Source: an uncultured Pseudomonadales bacterium (GTDB lineage: Bacteria > Pseudomonadota > Gammaproteobacteria > Pseudomonadales > Azotimanducaceae). From it: DNA of 64,000 nucleotides. The stretch is taken from positions 620,001 to 684,000 of the forward strand of contig CATOTI010000001.1 in NCBI GenBank assembly GCA_951813295.1. The letters are read 5' to 3'. The notes under the pieces are model-generated. The model ran no database searches. It saw nothing but the letters and a program-made list of their open reading frames with translations, and was not told the DNA's origin. Each line of letters opens with the position of its first letter. Positions within the stretch are counted from its first letter, which is position 1. This document shows, piece by piece, positions 43,724-53,694 of the stretch. The position numbers were made by a program, and so were the translations under genes.

Positions 43724-44843
43724 TAAAAAACTAGGCGGCGCGGGGCTGCGAGGCCAGAGCGCCGGCGATACGGCACTCTGCACCGTCGGTAAAACGGGCA
43801 CGGGGCTGACATACCGCGGCTACGACATTTCAGAACTGGCGGAAGGCGCGACGTTCGAAGAAGTCGCTTATCTGATCTTCCACGGTGAATTGCCGACACA
43901 GGCCGAGCTCGACGCCTACAAGGCCAAGCTGAAGGCGAACCGCGGATTGCCCGATTCGCTCAAAGAGGTGTTGAAGCGTGTGCCGAAGGACGCCCATCCG
44001 ATGGACGTCATGCGAACGGGCTGCTCGATGCTCGGCAACCTCGAGTCGGAAGGTGGTTTCGAGAACCAGCAAAAGGTGGCGGACCGCCTCCTCGGCGCGT
44101 TCCCGTCGATCATCAACTACTGGTATCGATACTCGCACGACGGCGTCGAAATCGACGTCGAAACGGATGATGACTCGATCGCCGGTCACTTTCTCACGAC
44201 GCTGCGCGGTGAAACGCCGAGCGAGCTGCATCGGCGCGTGATGGACGTGTCGCTCATTCTCTATGCCGAACACGAGTTCAACGCGTCGACCTTCACGGCG
44301 CGCGTCTGCGCATCGACGCTCTCCGACATGCACTCCTGCGTCACGGGCGCGATCGGTTCTCTGCGGGGGCCACTGCACGGCGGTGCCAACGAAGCCGCCA
44401 TGGAGCTGATCGAGCAGTTCAGCTCGCCTGAGGAAGCATCCACGGCGGTCAAAGGCATGCTGGACCGTAAAGAAGGCGTGATCATGGGCTTCGGCCACGC
44501 GATCTATCGTGAGTCTGACCCGCGCAACACGATCATCAAAGCCTGGGCCGAGCGTCTCGCGGACGAGGTCGACGACAAGGTTCTTTACCCGGTCTCCTGC
44601 GCGGTCGAAAAGCTCATGTGGGACGAGAAGAAACTTTTCGCCAACGCCGACTTCTTCCACGCGTCGGCTTATCACTTCATGGGCATCCCCACGAAGCTCT
44701 TCACGCCGATCTTCGTCTGCTCGCGCGTATCGGGTTGGACGGCACACGTGATGGAACAGCGCGTCAACAACCGCATCATCCGTCCGAGCGCCGACTACAT
44801 CGGCCCGGAACCGCGTTCGTACGTGGCGATTGGGGGTCGTTGA
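43716..44843 (+). CDS. prpC: 2-methylcitrate synthase / citrate synthase II
   Basis: From ATG 43716 the product has 375 residues, overlapping prpB by 8 bases. It joins propionyl-CoA with oxaloacetate. Citrate-synthase active-site features are present: [17 protein letters not shown] near residue 28, [10 protein letters not shown] with the catalytic histidine near residue 222, [15 protein letters not shown] near residue 257 and the aspartate region in the last quarter. Short length (type II-like methylcitrate synthase) and neighbours support PrpC over GltA. Confidence 0.95.
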   Translation: MADKKLGGAGLRGQSAGDTALCTVGKTGTGLTYRGYDISELAEGATFEEVAYLIFHGELPTQAELDAYKAKLKANRGLPDSLKEVLKRVPKDAHPMDVMRTGCSMLGNLESEGGFENQQKVADRLLGAFPSIINYWYRYSHDGVEIDVETDDDSIAGHFLTTLRGETPSELHRRVMDVSLILYAEHEFNASTFTARVCASTLSDMHSCVTGAIGSLRGPLHGGANEAAMELIEQFSSPEEASTAVKGMLDRKEGVIMGFGHAIYRESDPRNTIIKAWAERLADEVDDKVLYPVSCAVEKLMWDEKKLFANADFFHASAYHFMGIPTKLFTPIFVCSRVSGWTAHVMEQRVNNRIIRPSADYIGPEPRSYVAIGGR

Positions 44844-46288
44844 TGTCAGGAAACGTAGAGACCAACGTCCGCCCCGATCCCGATCAGGAACTCGTCGATA
44901 TCGCGGCTTACGTCGCGAATCAGGCGATCGACAGCACTGAAGCCCTCGATACGGCAAGAAATTGCCTGATCGACACCCTCGGTTGCGGTTTCCTCGCGCA
45001 ACGGTTCCCGGAGTGCGCCAAGCACCTCGGGCCGATCGTGCCGGGTACGGTCGTTCCGAACGGCGCGCGCGTACCGGGAACCCAGTTCGAACTCGATCCC
45101 GTCAAAGCCGCCTGGGACATCGGCTGCATCATTCGCTGGCTCGATTTCAACGACACATGGCTCGCGGCCGAGTGGGGTCATCCCTCCGACAACCTCGGCG
45201 GCATTCTCGCCGTCGCCGACTACGTGAGCCGGCAAGCCGTCGCTCAGGGTAAAGCACCGCTCGTCATGCGCGACGTGCTGACCGCCATGATCAAGGCGCA
45301 CGAGATCCAGGGCTGTCTCGCCCTCGAGAACAGTTTCAATCGGGTCGGCCTCGACCACGTCCTACTCGTGCGCGTCGCTTCGACCGCCGTCGTGACGAAA
45401 CTGCTCGGCGGCACGGAGTCGCAGATCGTCGACGCCCTCTCGCACGCCTGGGTGGACGGATCCTCGCTTCGAACCTATCGCCACGCGCCGAACGCCGGCC
45501 CTCGCAAATCATGGGCAGCCGGCGACGCAACGAGTCGAGCCGTCAGGTTGGCAATGCTCGTTCTCAAGGGTGAGATCGGTTATCCGAGCGCGCTCAGCGC
45601 ACCGACCTGGGGCTTCTACGACGTCTCGTTCGGCGGGAATTCGTTCGATTTCCAGCGCGCGTACGGTTCCTACGTGATGGAGAACATCCTGTTCAAGATC
45701 TCGTTCCCGGCCGAATTCCACGCGCAGACCGCGGTCGAGGCAGCGGTGCGCTTGCACCCCGAGATCGACGGCCGCATCGATGACATCGAGAAGATCGTAC
45801 TCACCACGCACGAATCCGCGATTCGCATCATCAGCAAGACCGGTGCGCTCAACAATCCGGCTGATCGCGATCATTGCCTGCAGTACATGACCGCCGTCGG
45901 GCTCCTGAAGGGCGATCTGACCGCCGATGACTACGAAGATGACGCCGCGGCCAATCCGCGCATCGATCAACTTCGTGAACTGATGGTCGTCGAAGAAGAC
46001 GAGCGTTACAGCCGCGAATATCACGAGCCGGACAAGCGCAGCATCGCCAACGCCGTGCAGGTCTTCTTCAAAGACGGTTCCTCGACCGACAAGATCGACG
46101 TCGAATACCCCATTGGCCATCGCCGCCGACGCGAAGAAGGGATTCCGGTGCTCGAGCGCAAGTTCCGCGCGAATCTCGGGGTTCGGTTCCCCGCCGCGCG
46201 AAGCGAGGCGATTTTTGAGCTCTGTCTCGATCAGGCACGCCTCGAAGAGACGCCTGTGAACGAGTTCATGGATCTGTTCGTGATCTAG
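44843..46288 (+). CDS. prpD: 2-methylcitrate dehydratase (MmgE/PrpD family)
   Basis: ATG 44843 overlaps the prpC stop by one base (TGATG), giving 481 residues. PrpD dehydrates 2-methylcitrate to methylaconitate. Family blocks include [13 protein letters not shown] near residue 38, [24 protein letters not shown] near residue 95 and [17 protein letters not shown] near residue 284. No acnD or prpF follows, consistent with the cofactor-independent PrpD route. Confidence 0.95.
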   Translation: MSGNVETNVRPDPDQELVDIAAYVANQAIDSTEALDTARNCLIDTLGCGFLAQRFPECAKHLGPIVPGTVVPNGARVPGTQFELDPVKAAWDIGCIIRWLDFNDTWLAAEWGHPSDNLGGILAVADYVSRQAVAQGKAPLVMRDVLTAMIKAHEIQGCLALENSFNRVGLDHVLLVRVASTAVVTKLLGGTESQIVDALSHAWVDGSSLRTYRHAPNAGPRKSWAAGDATSRAVRLAMLVLKGEIGYPSALSAPTWGFYDVSFGGNSFDFQRAYGSYVMENILFKISFPAEFHAQTAVEAAVRLHPEIDGRIDDIEKIVLTTHESAIRIISKTGALNNPADRDHCLQYMTAVGLLKGDLTADDYEDDAAANPRIDQLRELMVVEEDERYSREYHEPDKRSIANAVQVFFKDGSSTDKIDVEYPIGHRRRREEGIPVLERKFRANLGVRFPAARSEAIFELCLDQARLEETPVNEFMDLFVI

Positions 46289-46307
46289 CGAGCCGTCACC
46301 CGATGAT

Positions 46308-46333
46308 CCCGGCACGCTGTCTGGCGTGCCGGG
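46308..46333. terminator. Hairpin after prpD
   Basis: A perfect 10-bp stem, CCCGGCACGC with GCGTGCCGGG, closes on TGTCTG, 19 bases after the prpD stop and 27 before the RidA start. There is no U-tract, so it may be an attenuating or stabilising hairpin rather than a full terminator. Confidence 0.55.
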
Positions 46334-46360
46334 CGTCAAGAATCTGCAACGGAGTAACGT

Positions 46361-46768
46361 ATGGCGGACGCCGTGACATCCGCGAGTCCGTTCGAGGTGC
46401 AGTTCGGCTTCTGCCGGGCGCGGAAGGTCGGTTCGCGCATTCTCGTCGCCGGCACGGCACCCATCGGGGCGGATGGATCGACCGTCGCCCCGGCGGACGC
46501 CAGCGCTCAAGCAAGACGCTGTTTCGAGATCATCGTCTCGGCCGTCACGGAACTGGGCGGCGATGCATCGAAGATTGTTCGCACGCGCATGTTCCTGACC
46601 GACATCAACGACTGGGAAGCCGTCGGGGCCGTGCATGGTGAGTTCTTCGGCGACGCACGACCCGTCGCGACGATGGTCGCGATCGATCGATTGATCGATC
46701 CGAGCTGGCGCATCGAAGCCGAAGCCGATCTCGCGGCCGAACCGCCACGCGACTTCGCAATCCTCTAG
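46361..46768 (+). CDS. RidA family protein (reactive intermediate deaminase-like)
   Basis: The 135-residue protein begins MADAVTSASPFEVQFGFCRARKVG and shows the RidA/YjgF core: VAGTAPIGADGS, QARRCFEIIVSAVTELGG, and VRTRMFLTDINDW, where the arginine is the conserved substrate-binding residue. It ends in IEAEADLAAEP. It may deaminate enamine intermediates. It lies after the prp cluster beyond a hairpin and converges on the purB fusion gene with a 7-base gap. Confidence 0.88.
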   Translation: MADAVTSASPFEVQFGFCRARKVGSRILVAGTAPIGADGSTVAPADASAQARRCFEIIVSAVTELGGDASKIVRTRMFLTDINDWEAVGAVHGEFFGDARPVATMVAIDRLIDPSWRIEAEADLAAEPPRDFAIL

Positions 46769-46775
46769 CCAGACG

Positions 46776-48563
46776 TCAGGGGAGACGCATCTCCTGATGC
46801 GGGATGCCGGCTTCTTCGAACTCAGGTCCCCGAGGCTCGAAACCAGCCGCTTCGTAAAACGAGACCACGTCCGCCTGGGCCATCAGGAACACGTCCTGAC
46901 CGTGTCGGTGCGCTGCGTCGACAACGGCATCGAGGATCGCGCGCCCGATACCGTGGCCGCGATGCTCGGGCAAAACCGCCATCCGGCCGATCTGACCCGT
47001 ATCGAGTAGCCGTCCCGTGCCGATGATTTCGCCGCCGCGGCGAGCGGCAAAATGGCGCGCTTCCTCATCCGCGTCGTCCCATTCGAGATCCGCCGGAATG
47101 CCTTGCTCCTCGATGAATACCGCCTGCCGGATCCGGCGGAGCTTGTCGCCCATCGTCGACCAGTTGACCTCTTCGACTTCGACATCCGACCCGAGTGCTT
47201 TGAGCGCCAACCGTTCCGCCAAGCCCACATAGGCGGCGGGCGTGATCCGGGCGAGGTTCGCGCGATCGGTCGCCGTGAGGTCGAGTTCGGTCAGTAGATC
47301 TTCATAAACCGCTCGATCGAGCTGACGGCCCCGGGTCGCGGCCTTTAGCGCTTCGTAGGGTTCCGCCGCTCCGGCCCGGCGCATGATGGTCTGCACGGCC
47401 TCGGCGAGGACTTCCCAGGACTCATCGAGATCCGCCTCGATCGCGCCGTTGTTGACCTCGAGTTTGCTCAAGCCCCGGCGTGCGCTCGAAATTGCGACGA
47501 GGGAATACCCGAAGGCCGTACCGATGCTCCTGAGAACCGTCGAGTCCGAAAGATCACGCTGCCAGCGGCTGATCACGAGTTTGCCGGCCAGATGTTCGAG
47601 AACGGCGTTGGCCAGCCCCAGATTACCCTCTGAATTCTCGAAATCGATCGGATTGACCTTATGCGGCATCGTCGAGCTTCCCGTCTCGCCTTCGACTTTG
47701 CGCTGGCGGAAGTAGCCGATCGAGATATAGCTCCACACGTCGCGATCAAAATCGAGCAGCACCGCGTTGAATCGCATCAACGCGTGGAAGAGTTCGGCCA
47801 CGTTGTCATGCGGCTCGATCTGAGTCGTATAGGGGTTGAAGGCGAGGCCGAGTGATTCGACGAAACCGCGACCGATCGACGGCCAATCGGCGTCGGGATA
47901 GGCCGCCAGATGCGCGTTGTAGTTCCCCACCGCGCCATTCATCTTGCCGAGCAGCGGCGAAGTCGCGACGTGATCGCGTTGCCGCTCCAACCGGGCAACG
48001 ACGTTGGCGAGTTCTTTGCCGACAGTCGTCGGTGAAGCGGCCTGTCCGTGGGTGCGCGACAGCATCGGTACACCGACCAGCGGTCGAGCGAGCGCGACGA
48101 GTTCCCGAACGAAGGAATCCATCGCCGGCAGGAGCACGTCGTCACGCGCGCTCTTCAGCATCAACGCGTAAGAAAGGTTGTTGATGTCTTCCGACGTACA
48201 GGCGAAGTGAACGAACTCGGTGTGAACCGCCAGACCCGGTACGGACTCGAGCTTGCCTTTGACAAAGTACTCGACCGCTTTGACGTCGTGGTTGGTGGTC
48301 GCCTCGATCTCGCGCACCGCCGCCGCATCCGCCGGCGCAAAGGACCGCCAGATCGATCGCAGGGATTCGATGTCCGCGGCCGAGAGCGGTGGCAGGTCGG
48401 CGATCGCCTCAGTCGATGCGAGGTGGATGAACCACTCGACCTCGACACGTACCCGGTTCCTGATCAGGCCGAACTCGCTCACGAGCGGCGCCAGCGCTTC
48501 CAGGCGATTCCGATAACGGCCATCGAGCGGCGAAATCGCCATCAGAGTTGCATCGTCTGTCAT
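46776..48563 (-). CDS. purB: Adenylosuccinate lyase fused to a GNAT acetyltransferase domain
   Basis: I place the start at ATG 48563 (MTDDATLMAISPLDGRYRN, with GGAAG upstream); 595 residues. Residues 1 to about 455 are a complete PurB: FVHFACTSEDINNL, RTHGQAASPTTVGKEL, the signature SSTMPHKVNPIDFENSEGNL and an end at ITPAAYVGLAERL. In the same frame, with no stop, follow about 135 residues of a GNAT domain: IRQAVFIEEQGIP, GTGRLLDTGQIGRMAVLPEHRG (motif A, R/Q-x-x-G-x-G/A as RGHGIG) and VSFYEAAGFEPRG. PurB acts twice in purine synthesis; the acetyltransferase substrate is unknown. It lies 13 bases after mnmA. Confidence 0.9.
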   Translation of the reverse strand: MTDDATLMAISPLDGRYRNRLEALAPLVSEFGLIRNRVRVEVEWFIHLASTEAIADLPPLSAADIESLRSIWRSFAPADAAAVREIEATTNHDVKAVEYFVKGKLESVPGLAVHTEFVHFACTSEDINNLSYALMLKSARDDVLLPAMDSFVRELVALARPLVGVPMLSRTHGQAASPTTVGKELANVVARLERQRDHVATSPLLGKMNGAVGNYNAHLAAYPDADWPSIGRGFVESLGLAFNPYTTQIEPHDNVAELFHALMRFNAVLLDFDRDVWSYISIGYFRQRKVEGETGSSTMPHKVNPIDFENSEGNLGLANAVLEHLAGKLVISRWQRDLSDSTVLRSIGTAFGYSLVAISSARRGLSKLEVNNGAIEADLDESWEVLAEAVQTIMRRAGAAEPYEALKAATRGRQLDRAVYEDLLTELDLTATDRANLARITPAAYVGLAERLALKALGSDVEVEEVNWSTMGDKLRRIRQAVFIEEQGIPADLEWDDADEEARHFAARRGGEIIGTGRLLDTGQIGRMAVLPEHRGHGIGRAILDAVVDAAHRHGQDVFLMAQADVVSFYEAAGFEPRGPEFEEAGIPHQEMRLP

Positions 48564-48576
48564 GGTCTTCCTTCGC

Positions 48577-49641
48577 TTAAGCTCGGATGCGCCCGCCCCC
48601 GAGGCATTCGTCGCCCGAATAGAGCGCGACGTACTGACCGGGCGTGATCGCGCGCTGCGGCTCGTCAAAAACCACACGAATCGTATCGTCATCGATCGTT
48701 TCGATCGCGCAGGTCTGTTCGCGCTGTCGATGACGGATTTTCGCGCGACATCGCGCGGGTCGCTCCGACGAAATCCAGTTCAGCGTATCCGCCGTGAGCG
48801 CACCGCCCAGAAGGTCCGTCTCGTCCTGGGTGACCGTGAGTTCGTTCGACGCCATGGTCTTCGCCGACACGTACCAGGGTCGCTCCGGTCGGTCCTTGAG
48901 CCCGCCGATACCGAGGCCCTGGCGTTGACCGATCGTATAGAACGCAAGGCCTCGATGTTCCCCGAGAACAGCCCCGGCCGGATCGACGATCGGTCCCGGA
49001 TCGCGGGCGACGTAACGCGAGAGGAAGTCGGCAAACCGACGTTCGCCGATAAAGCAGATGCCCGTACTGTCCTTTTTGTCGTGCACATCGAGTCCCAGTC
49101 GACGAGCCGTTGCACGGACCTCCGACTTCGGAAGTTCGGCGAGTGGGAAAAGGCATTTCTCGAGTTGGGCAGCCGGGACCGCCTGCAGGAAGTAGGTCTG
49201 ATCCTTGCCTTCGTCCGCCGCCTTCAGAAGTCGAAACGGTTCCCCCGGCGGCGAGCGGTCGGCGTAATGCCCCGTCGCCACCAGCGGATAGCCGAGAATC
49301 GCCGCATAGTCGATGAAGAGATTGAATTTGATCTCTCGATTGCAAAGCACATCGGGATTCGGCGTGAGTCCGGTGCGGTAGTCCAAAAGAAACGCCTCGA
49401 ACACCGAGTCCCAGTATTCGGCCGCAAAACTGGCCGTGAAAAGCTCGATGCCCAAGGCCTCACATATACGCTCGGCGTCGGCGAGGTCGGCCTCCGCGGT
49501 GCAATACTCGGTCCCGTCGTCCTCGTCCCAGTTCTTCATGAAGAGGCCCGCCACGTCGTGGCCGTCGTCGATCAGACGACTGGCGGCAACGGCGGAGTCG
49601 ACCCCGCCGGAGATTCCGACCATGACGGCGTCGTGGGACAT
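48577..49641 (-). CDS. mnmA: tRNA-specific 2-thiouridylase
   Basis: MnmA thiolates U34 of Lys, Glu and Gln tRNAs, taking persulfide sulfur from the Tus relay. ATG 49641 gives 354 residues starting MSHDAVMVGISGGVDSAV, with the PP-loop GISGGVDS. The catalytic cysteines sit in LCNREIKFN (near residue 105) and TGICFIGERRF (near 202). In many gammaproteobacteria hflD lies between mnmA and purB; here the two are 13 bases apart with no hflD. Confidence 0.95.
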   Translation of the reverse strand: MSHDAVMVGISGGVDSAVAASRLIDDGHDVAGLFMKNWDEDDGTEYCTAEADLADAERICEALGIELFTASFAAEYWDSVFEAFLLDYRTGLTPNPDVLCNREIKFNLFIDYAAILGYPLVATGHYADRSPPGEPFRLLKAADEGKDQTYFLQAVPAAQLEKCLFPLAELPKSEVRATARRLGLDVHDKKDSTGICFIGERRFADFLSRYVARDPGPIVDPAGAVLGEHRGLAFYTIGQRQGLGIGGLKDRPERPWYVSAKTMASNELTVTQDETDLLGGALTADTLNWISSERPARCRAKIRHRQREQTCAIETIDDDTIRVVFDEPQRAITPGQYVALYSGDECLGGGRIRA

Positions 49642-49734
49642 TGGCGCCTCGCGAAAAAGGCGCGCGATTATAGCGCCGTTGCACGAACGCGACGCGCGAG
49701 CGCGTGACCAACAAGCCACCACGGCACGTGCACA

Positions 49735-50214
49735 ATGAAGACCTACCGAGGGAGCGCATCTGCCGTGATTCGAGGAAGCTGCCTGTGCGGCGCGTTTCGT
49801 TTCGAGCTGGACCGGATCGTCGGGCCGTTCGAACTCTGCCATTGCTCGCGCTGTCGCAAGGTCAGCGGCGGCATGGGCCTGCCGATGATCGGTGTGGAGG
49901 CCCAAGACTTCCGCGTGCTCCACGGCAACGACGCCCACGTCACGTACGAAGCACCGCTACTCAACACGCCGCCGCGCTATCACGTCTACTTCTGCAGAAC
50001 GTGTGGCACGGCGCTGCCAACGCCGAATCCAGCCGGGTGGCTCGAGATCCCGGCGGGACTCTTCGACGACGACATCAGCGATCGGCTCGATCGACGCATC
50101 TACGTCGAGCACCGCCAAGCGTGGGAAGCCGAAATCGGCGACGTACCGGCGCTCGATCGGGAGGCGATCGGGGCATATAGGCGCGCCATGGTTGAAGAGG
50201 GTAACGACGACTAG
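49735..50214 (+). CDS. GFA / CENP-V family zinc-binding protein
   Basis: The 159-residue product has the GFA fold cysteine set: GSCLCGAFRF near residue 14, CHCSRCRKVSG near residue 36 and FCRTCGTALPTPNP near residue 86, which bind structural and catalytic-type zinc. Family members were first tied to glutathione-dependent formaldehyde activation, but most have unknown roles. The GTG at 49765, with GAGGGAG upstream, is an alternative start. It is divergent from mnmA. Confidence 0.85.
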   Translation: MKTYRGSASAVIRGSCLCGAFRFELDRIVGPFELCHCSRCRKVSGGMGLPMIGVEAQDFRVLHGNDAHVTYEAPLLNTPPRYHVYFCRTCGTALPTPNPAGWLEIPAGLFDDDISDRLDRRIYVEHRQAWEAEIGDVPALDREAIGAYRRAMVEEGNDD

Positions 50215-50229
50215 CGCCGGGCAAGCACA

Positions 50230-53200
50230 CTAGTGGAAGTTCCTCGATCGGAACGGTTCGCCCGCGTTGTCTTGCGCCGCGAGTTGCACGAGCTTGTGGC
50301 TCATGTCGCGCACATGCCCCGCCACGACGTGAATCACCGCACCTTCACGCTCGACGACGCCCTTGATCGCGAGTAGCTGGGATTGCAGCAACTCGGCTCG
50401 AAAACGCTCGAGAATCGAATTCCAGATCACGATGTTGCTGTTACCGGTCTCATCTTCGAGCGTCATGAAGATGACGCCCGACGCGCTGCCCGGACGTTGT
50501 CGACAAGTAACGATTCCAGCCACCTGGATGAATTGATCCTGCCGGTAGTTCGCGAGCTCCTCGGCCGTTCGACAGGTACGGAAGTCCTCATCGTGGCGCA
50601 GAAGCGACATCGGATGCGGACCGAGCGTCAGCCCGAGGTAGCGATAGTCGGACAGCATGTCCTCACCACGAGTGGGTGCGGATAGCTGAACGTCGGTCCG
50701 ATAGGTTGCCGTCGCGTCCGCCACCTCCCAGAGCGGGGCAGGGTGGTCGACGCCGGCAGCATCCCAATGCGCCTGGAACCGGTGGCCGGTGAGCGACTCG
50801 AGTGCGCCGGCGCGAGCCAGGAAGGTGAGATCCTGATCGGAAAGTCTGGCGCGCGAGGCAAGATCGTCGATGTCGACGAAAGGTTGTGACGCCTCGATCA
50901 AAAGGGCCGTTTCTTCCTGCAAGCCTTTGATTTGTCTCAGCCCGACGCGGAGTGCGGGTTGCGGGTTCTCGACGGTGCGGTCGTCCTCACGCCACTCACG
51001 GAGTTCAGCCGCCGTTCGGCCGTTGGACATCCAACTCGACGCCGTTTGTCGTTGACCCGAGGCAGTACCCGCCTGCTCGGCGACATCGCGGCCCGGTTCG
51101 AGTCGGAAATCCCATCCACTCTTCTGCACGTCGACGGGCAGGATCTCCACGTCGTGCGCCATCGCGTCCTGCAGGAGCTGCGATGGTGTGTAGAAGCCCA
51201 TTGGCAGACTGTTGAGCAATCCGCAGTAGAACGCGCATGCTTCATGCCGCTTGAGCCAGGCGGAAAGGTAGACGAGGAGGGCAAAGCTCGCCGCGTGAGA
51301 TTCGGGAAATCCGTACTCGCCGAATCCCTGGATCTGCTTGAAGACCCGCTCGGCAAACTCGCGGCTGTGGCCATTGGCGAGCATGCCGCTGATGAGTTTC
51401 TCCTCGAAAGGCCCGAGTCCTCCCTTTCGTTTCCACGCGGCCATCGCGCGACGGAGTTGATCGGCTTCACCCGCCGTGAAATTGGCCGCTACCATCGCGA
51501 GTTCGATCACTTGTTCCTGAAAAATCGGGATGCCCAGCGTTCGAGACAACACGTCGCGGACCTTGTCGTCGGAATACGTCACGGCCTCGAGGCCCTGACG
51601 ACGGCGAAGGTAGGGGTGCACCATGTTGCCCTGAATCGGCCCCGGTCGAACGATGGCCACTTCGATGACGAGGTCGTAGAACGTAGCCGGCTTCAGCCGC
51701 GGCAGCATCGTCATCTGCGCGCGGGACTCCACCTGGAAAACCCCCACGCTGTCGGCCCGTTGGAGCATTTCGTAGGTGGCGGGATCGTCACGCGGGATAT
51801 CGTGGATCGACGTCACGGTGGAACCGTCGATCGGATGCGCCATCCTGAAGTCACCGAGACACTCGATGGCTTTGCGAATCGCCGTCAGCATGCCGAGGCC
51901 GAGCACATCGACCTTGAGCAGTCCCAGCGCTTCCAGATCGTCCTTGTCCCATTGGATGACGGTACGATCCTCCATTGCCGCATTTTCGATCGGCACCAAC
52001 TGCGCGAGCGGCCCGGCGGAGATCACGAATCCGCCCACGTGCTGGGACAGGTGACGAGGGAAGCCGAGAATCTCGTTGACGAGATAGATGAACTGTTGGC
52101 TGGTGCGGCTTTCCGGATCGATGCCGACCGACATGAATCTCTTATGAAGTTCCTCGCGGTTGTCCCACCAAGCCATTGATTTTGCTAGAAGATCGATCAG
52201 GTCCGCATCGAGTCCCAGCGCCTTGCCGACGTCACGAATGGCACTGCGCGGTCGGTAGGTGATCAGCGTCGCCGCAAGCGCTGCCCGATCACGACCGTAC
52301 TGTTTGTAGATGTACTGAATCACCTCCTCGCGCCGCTCGTGCTCGAAGTCGACGTCGATATCGGGGGGTTCGTTGCGCTCCTTGGAGACGAACCGCTCGA
52401 AGAGCAGATGCAACTCGGCCGGGTTCACCTCGGTGATGTAGAGGCAGTAGCAGACGGCTGAATTAGCCGCCGATCCGCGCCCCTGACAGAGAATGCCGCG
52501 ACTGCGGGCGAACTGGACGATGTCGTGCACCGTCAGGAAGAAATATTCGTACTTGAGGTCCGCGATCAGACGAAGCTCTTTCTCTACCAGTTCACGGACA
52601 TCGCCCGGCATCCCGTCCGGCCAACGCTTCCACGCACCGGCTTCCGTGAGCTGGCGAAGGTACTCCGCCGGGGTGAGGCCCGGCGGTACGAGCTCCTCCG
52701 GATACTCGTAGCGCAGTTCATCGAGTTCGAACTCACATCGATTGGCGATGAGTACCGATTCAGCCAACATCTCCTCGGGATACAGCGTTGGTAGGAGCTC
52801 CAGAGGTTTCAGGTGTCGTTCGCGATTCTGATCGAGAACGACACCCAGCTCGGCGACCGTCGACTTCTCGCGGATCGCGGAGAGGACGTCCTGCAACGGT
52901 TTCCGATCGACCGCGTGCATTCGTGGCCCACCGGCAGCGACCACCGGTAGGTCGAGGCGAATCGACAACGCCAATGCATTGGCCGTCTTTTCGATGTCAT
53001 TCGACTCGAAAAAGAGTTCAAGCGCGATCCAGAGCCGTTTCTCGACCCCGATCGGCGTGTGGAGAATCGAATTGAGCTTCTCCCCTTGATCCGCCAACAG
53101 CTCGATCGACACGCATCCGGGCAGCCAGAGCATCAGGCAGTCGTCCAATCCCCAGCGCAGATCGTCGAGACCCAGGTCGTACTCCCCCTTGGGACAACGA

Positions 53201-53682
53201 CGTCGGGCACGGCTGATGAGCTCGGAGAGTTGCCCATAAGCACGCCGGTTCGGTGCAAGAACGACGAGGTGAATCTCCTCCCGGAGATAGAACTCGGCGC
53301 CGACGATCAGCTTGATGTCGAGATCCTTGGCGGCCATATAGGCCTTTACGACACCGGCGACGGAGCATTCGTCGGTAATGGCGAGAGCCTCGTAACCGAG
53401 CGCATAGGCCGCGCGTACCATCTCCTCGGGATGTGAAGCGCCGCGTAGGAACGAGAAGTTCGAAATCGCATGCAGTTCTGCATACGCCGGCCCCGCTCGA
53501 CGATATTGGAGACGCAAGGAATCAGCGCTCTCCTGCCAGACATCGGACTGTTCACCGCCAGGATTGAGCTTGCCGCCGCCTGGACGCTCGGCCTTACGGG
53601 TGCCGGGATCGCTGCCACCCGAGCCGAAGCTCGCACTGGTGACACGAACGTCGGGTGACGTATCGCCGTGCTCGTTCTTCAT
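50230..53682 (-). CDS. dnaE2: Error-prone DNA polymerase III alpha subunit DnaE2 (ImuC)
   Basis: The 1150-residue protein is the polymerase of the SOS mutasome. A PHP domain (AELHAISNFSFLRGASHPEEM) starts near residue 66. The polymerase active-site region has GRGSAANSAVCYCL and PPDIDVDFEHERREEV near residue 425, ITYRPRSAIRDVGKALGL, then GFVISAGPLAQLVPIENA, and an OB-fold near the end. The N-terminal 60 residues are low-complexity (G, S, K, P-rich) and longer than usual. It is third in imuA-imuB-dnaE2, 12 bases after imuB, under LexA boxes at 56337 and 56372. Confidence 0.93.
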   Translation of the reverse strand: MKNEHGDTSPDVRVTSASFGSGGSDPGTRKAERPGGGKLNPGGEQSDVWQESADSLRLQYRRAGPAYAELHAISNFSFLRGASHPEEMVRAAYALGYEALAITDECSVAGVVKAYMAAKDLDIKLIVGAEFYLREEIHLVVLAPNRRAYGQLSELISRARRRCPKGEYDLGLDDLRWGLDDCLMLWLPGCVSIELLADQGEKLNSILHTPIGVEKRLWIALELFFESNDIEKTANALALSIRLDLPVVAAGGPRMHAVDRKPLQDVLSAIREKSTVAELGVVLDQNRERHLKPLELLPTLYPEEMLAESVLIANRCEFELDELRYEYPEELVPPGLTPAEYLRQLTEAGAWKRWPDGMPGDVRELVEKELRLIADLKYEYFFLTVHDIVQFARSRGILCQGRGSAANSAVCYCLYITEVNPAELHLLFERFVSKERNEPPDIDVDFEHERREEVIQYIYKQYGRDRAALAATLITYRPRSAIRDVGKALGLDADLIDLLAKSMAWWDNREELHKRFMSVGIDPESRTSQQFIYLVNEILGFPRHLSQHVGGFVISAGPLAQLVPIENAAMEDRTVIQWDKDDLEALGLLKVDVLGLGMLTAIRKAIECLGDFRMAHPIDGSTVTSIHDIPRDDPATYEMLQRADSVGVFQVESRAQMTMLPRLKPATFYDLVIEVAIVRPGPIQGNMVHPYLRRRQGLEAVTYSDDKVRDVLSRTLGIPIFQEQVIELAMVAANFTAGEADQLRRAMAAWKRKGGLGPFEEKLISGMLANGHSREFAERVFKQIQGFGEYGFPESHAASFALLVYLSAWLKRHEACAFYCGLLNSLPMGFYTPSQLLQDAMAHDVEILPVDVQKSGWDFRLEPGRDVAEQAGTASGQRQTASSWMSNGRTAAELREWREDDRTVENPQPALRVGLRQIKGLQEETALLIEASQPFVDIDDLASRARLSDQDLTFLARAGALESLTGHRFQAHWDAAGVDHPAPLWEVADATATYRTDVQLSAPTRGEDMLSDYRYLGLTLGPHPMSLLRHDEDFRTCRTAEELANYRQDQFIQVAGIVTCRQRPGSASGVIFMTLEDETGNSNIVIWNSILERFRAELLQSQLLAIKGVVEREGAVIHVVAGHVRDMSHKLVQLAAQDNAGEPFRSRNFH

Positions 53683-53694
53683 CGTCCCGCCGGC

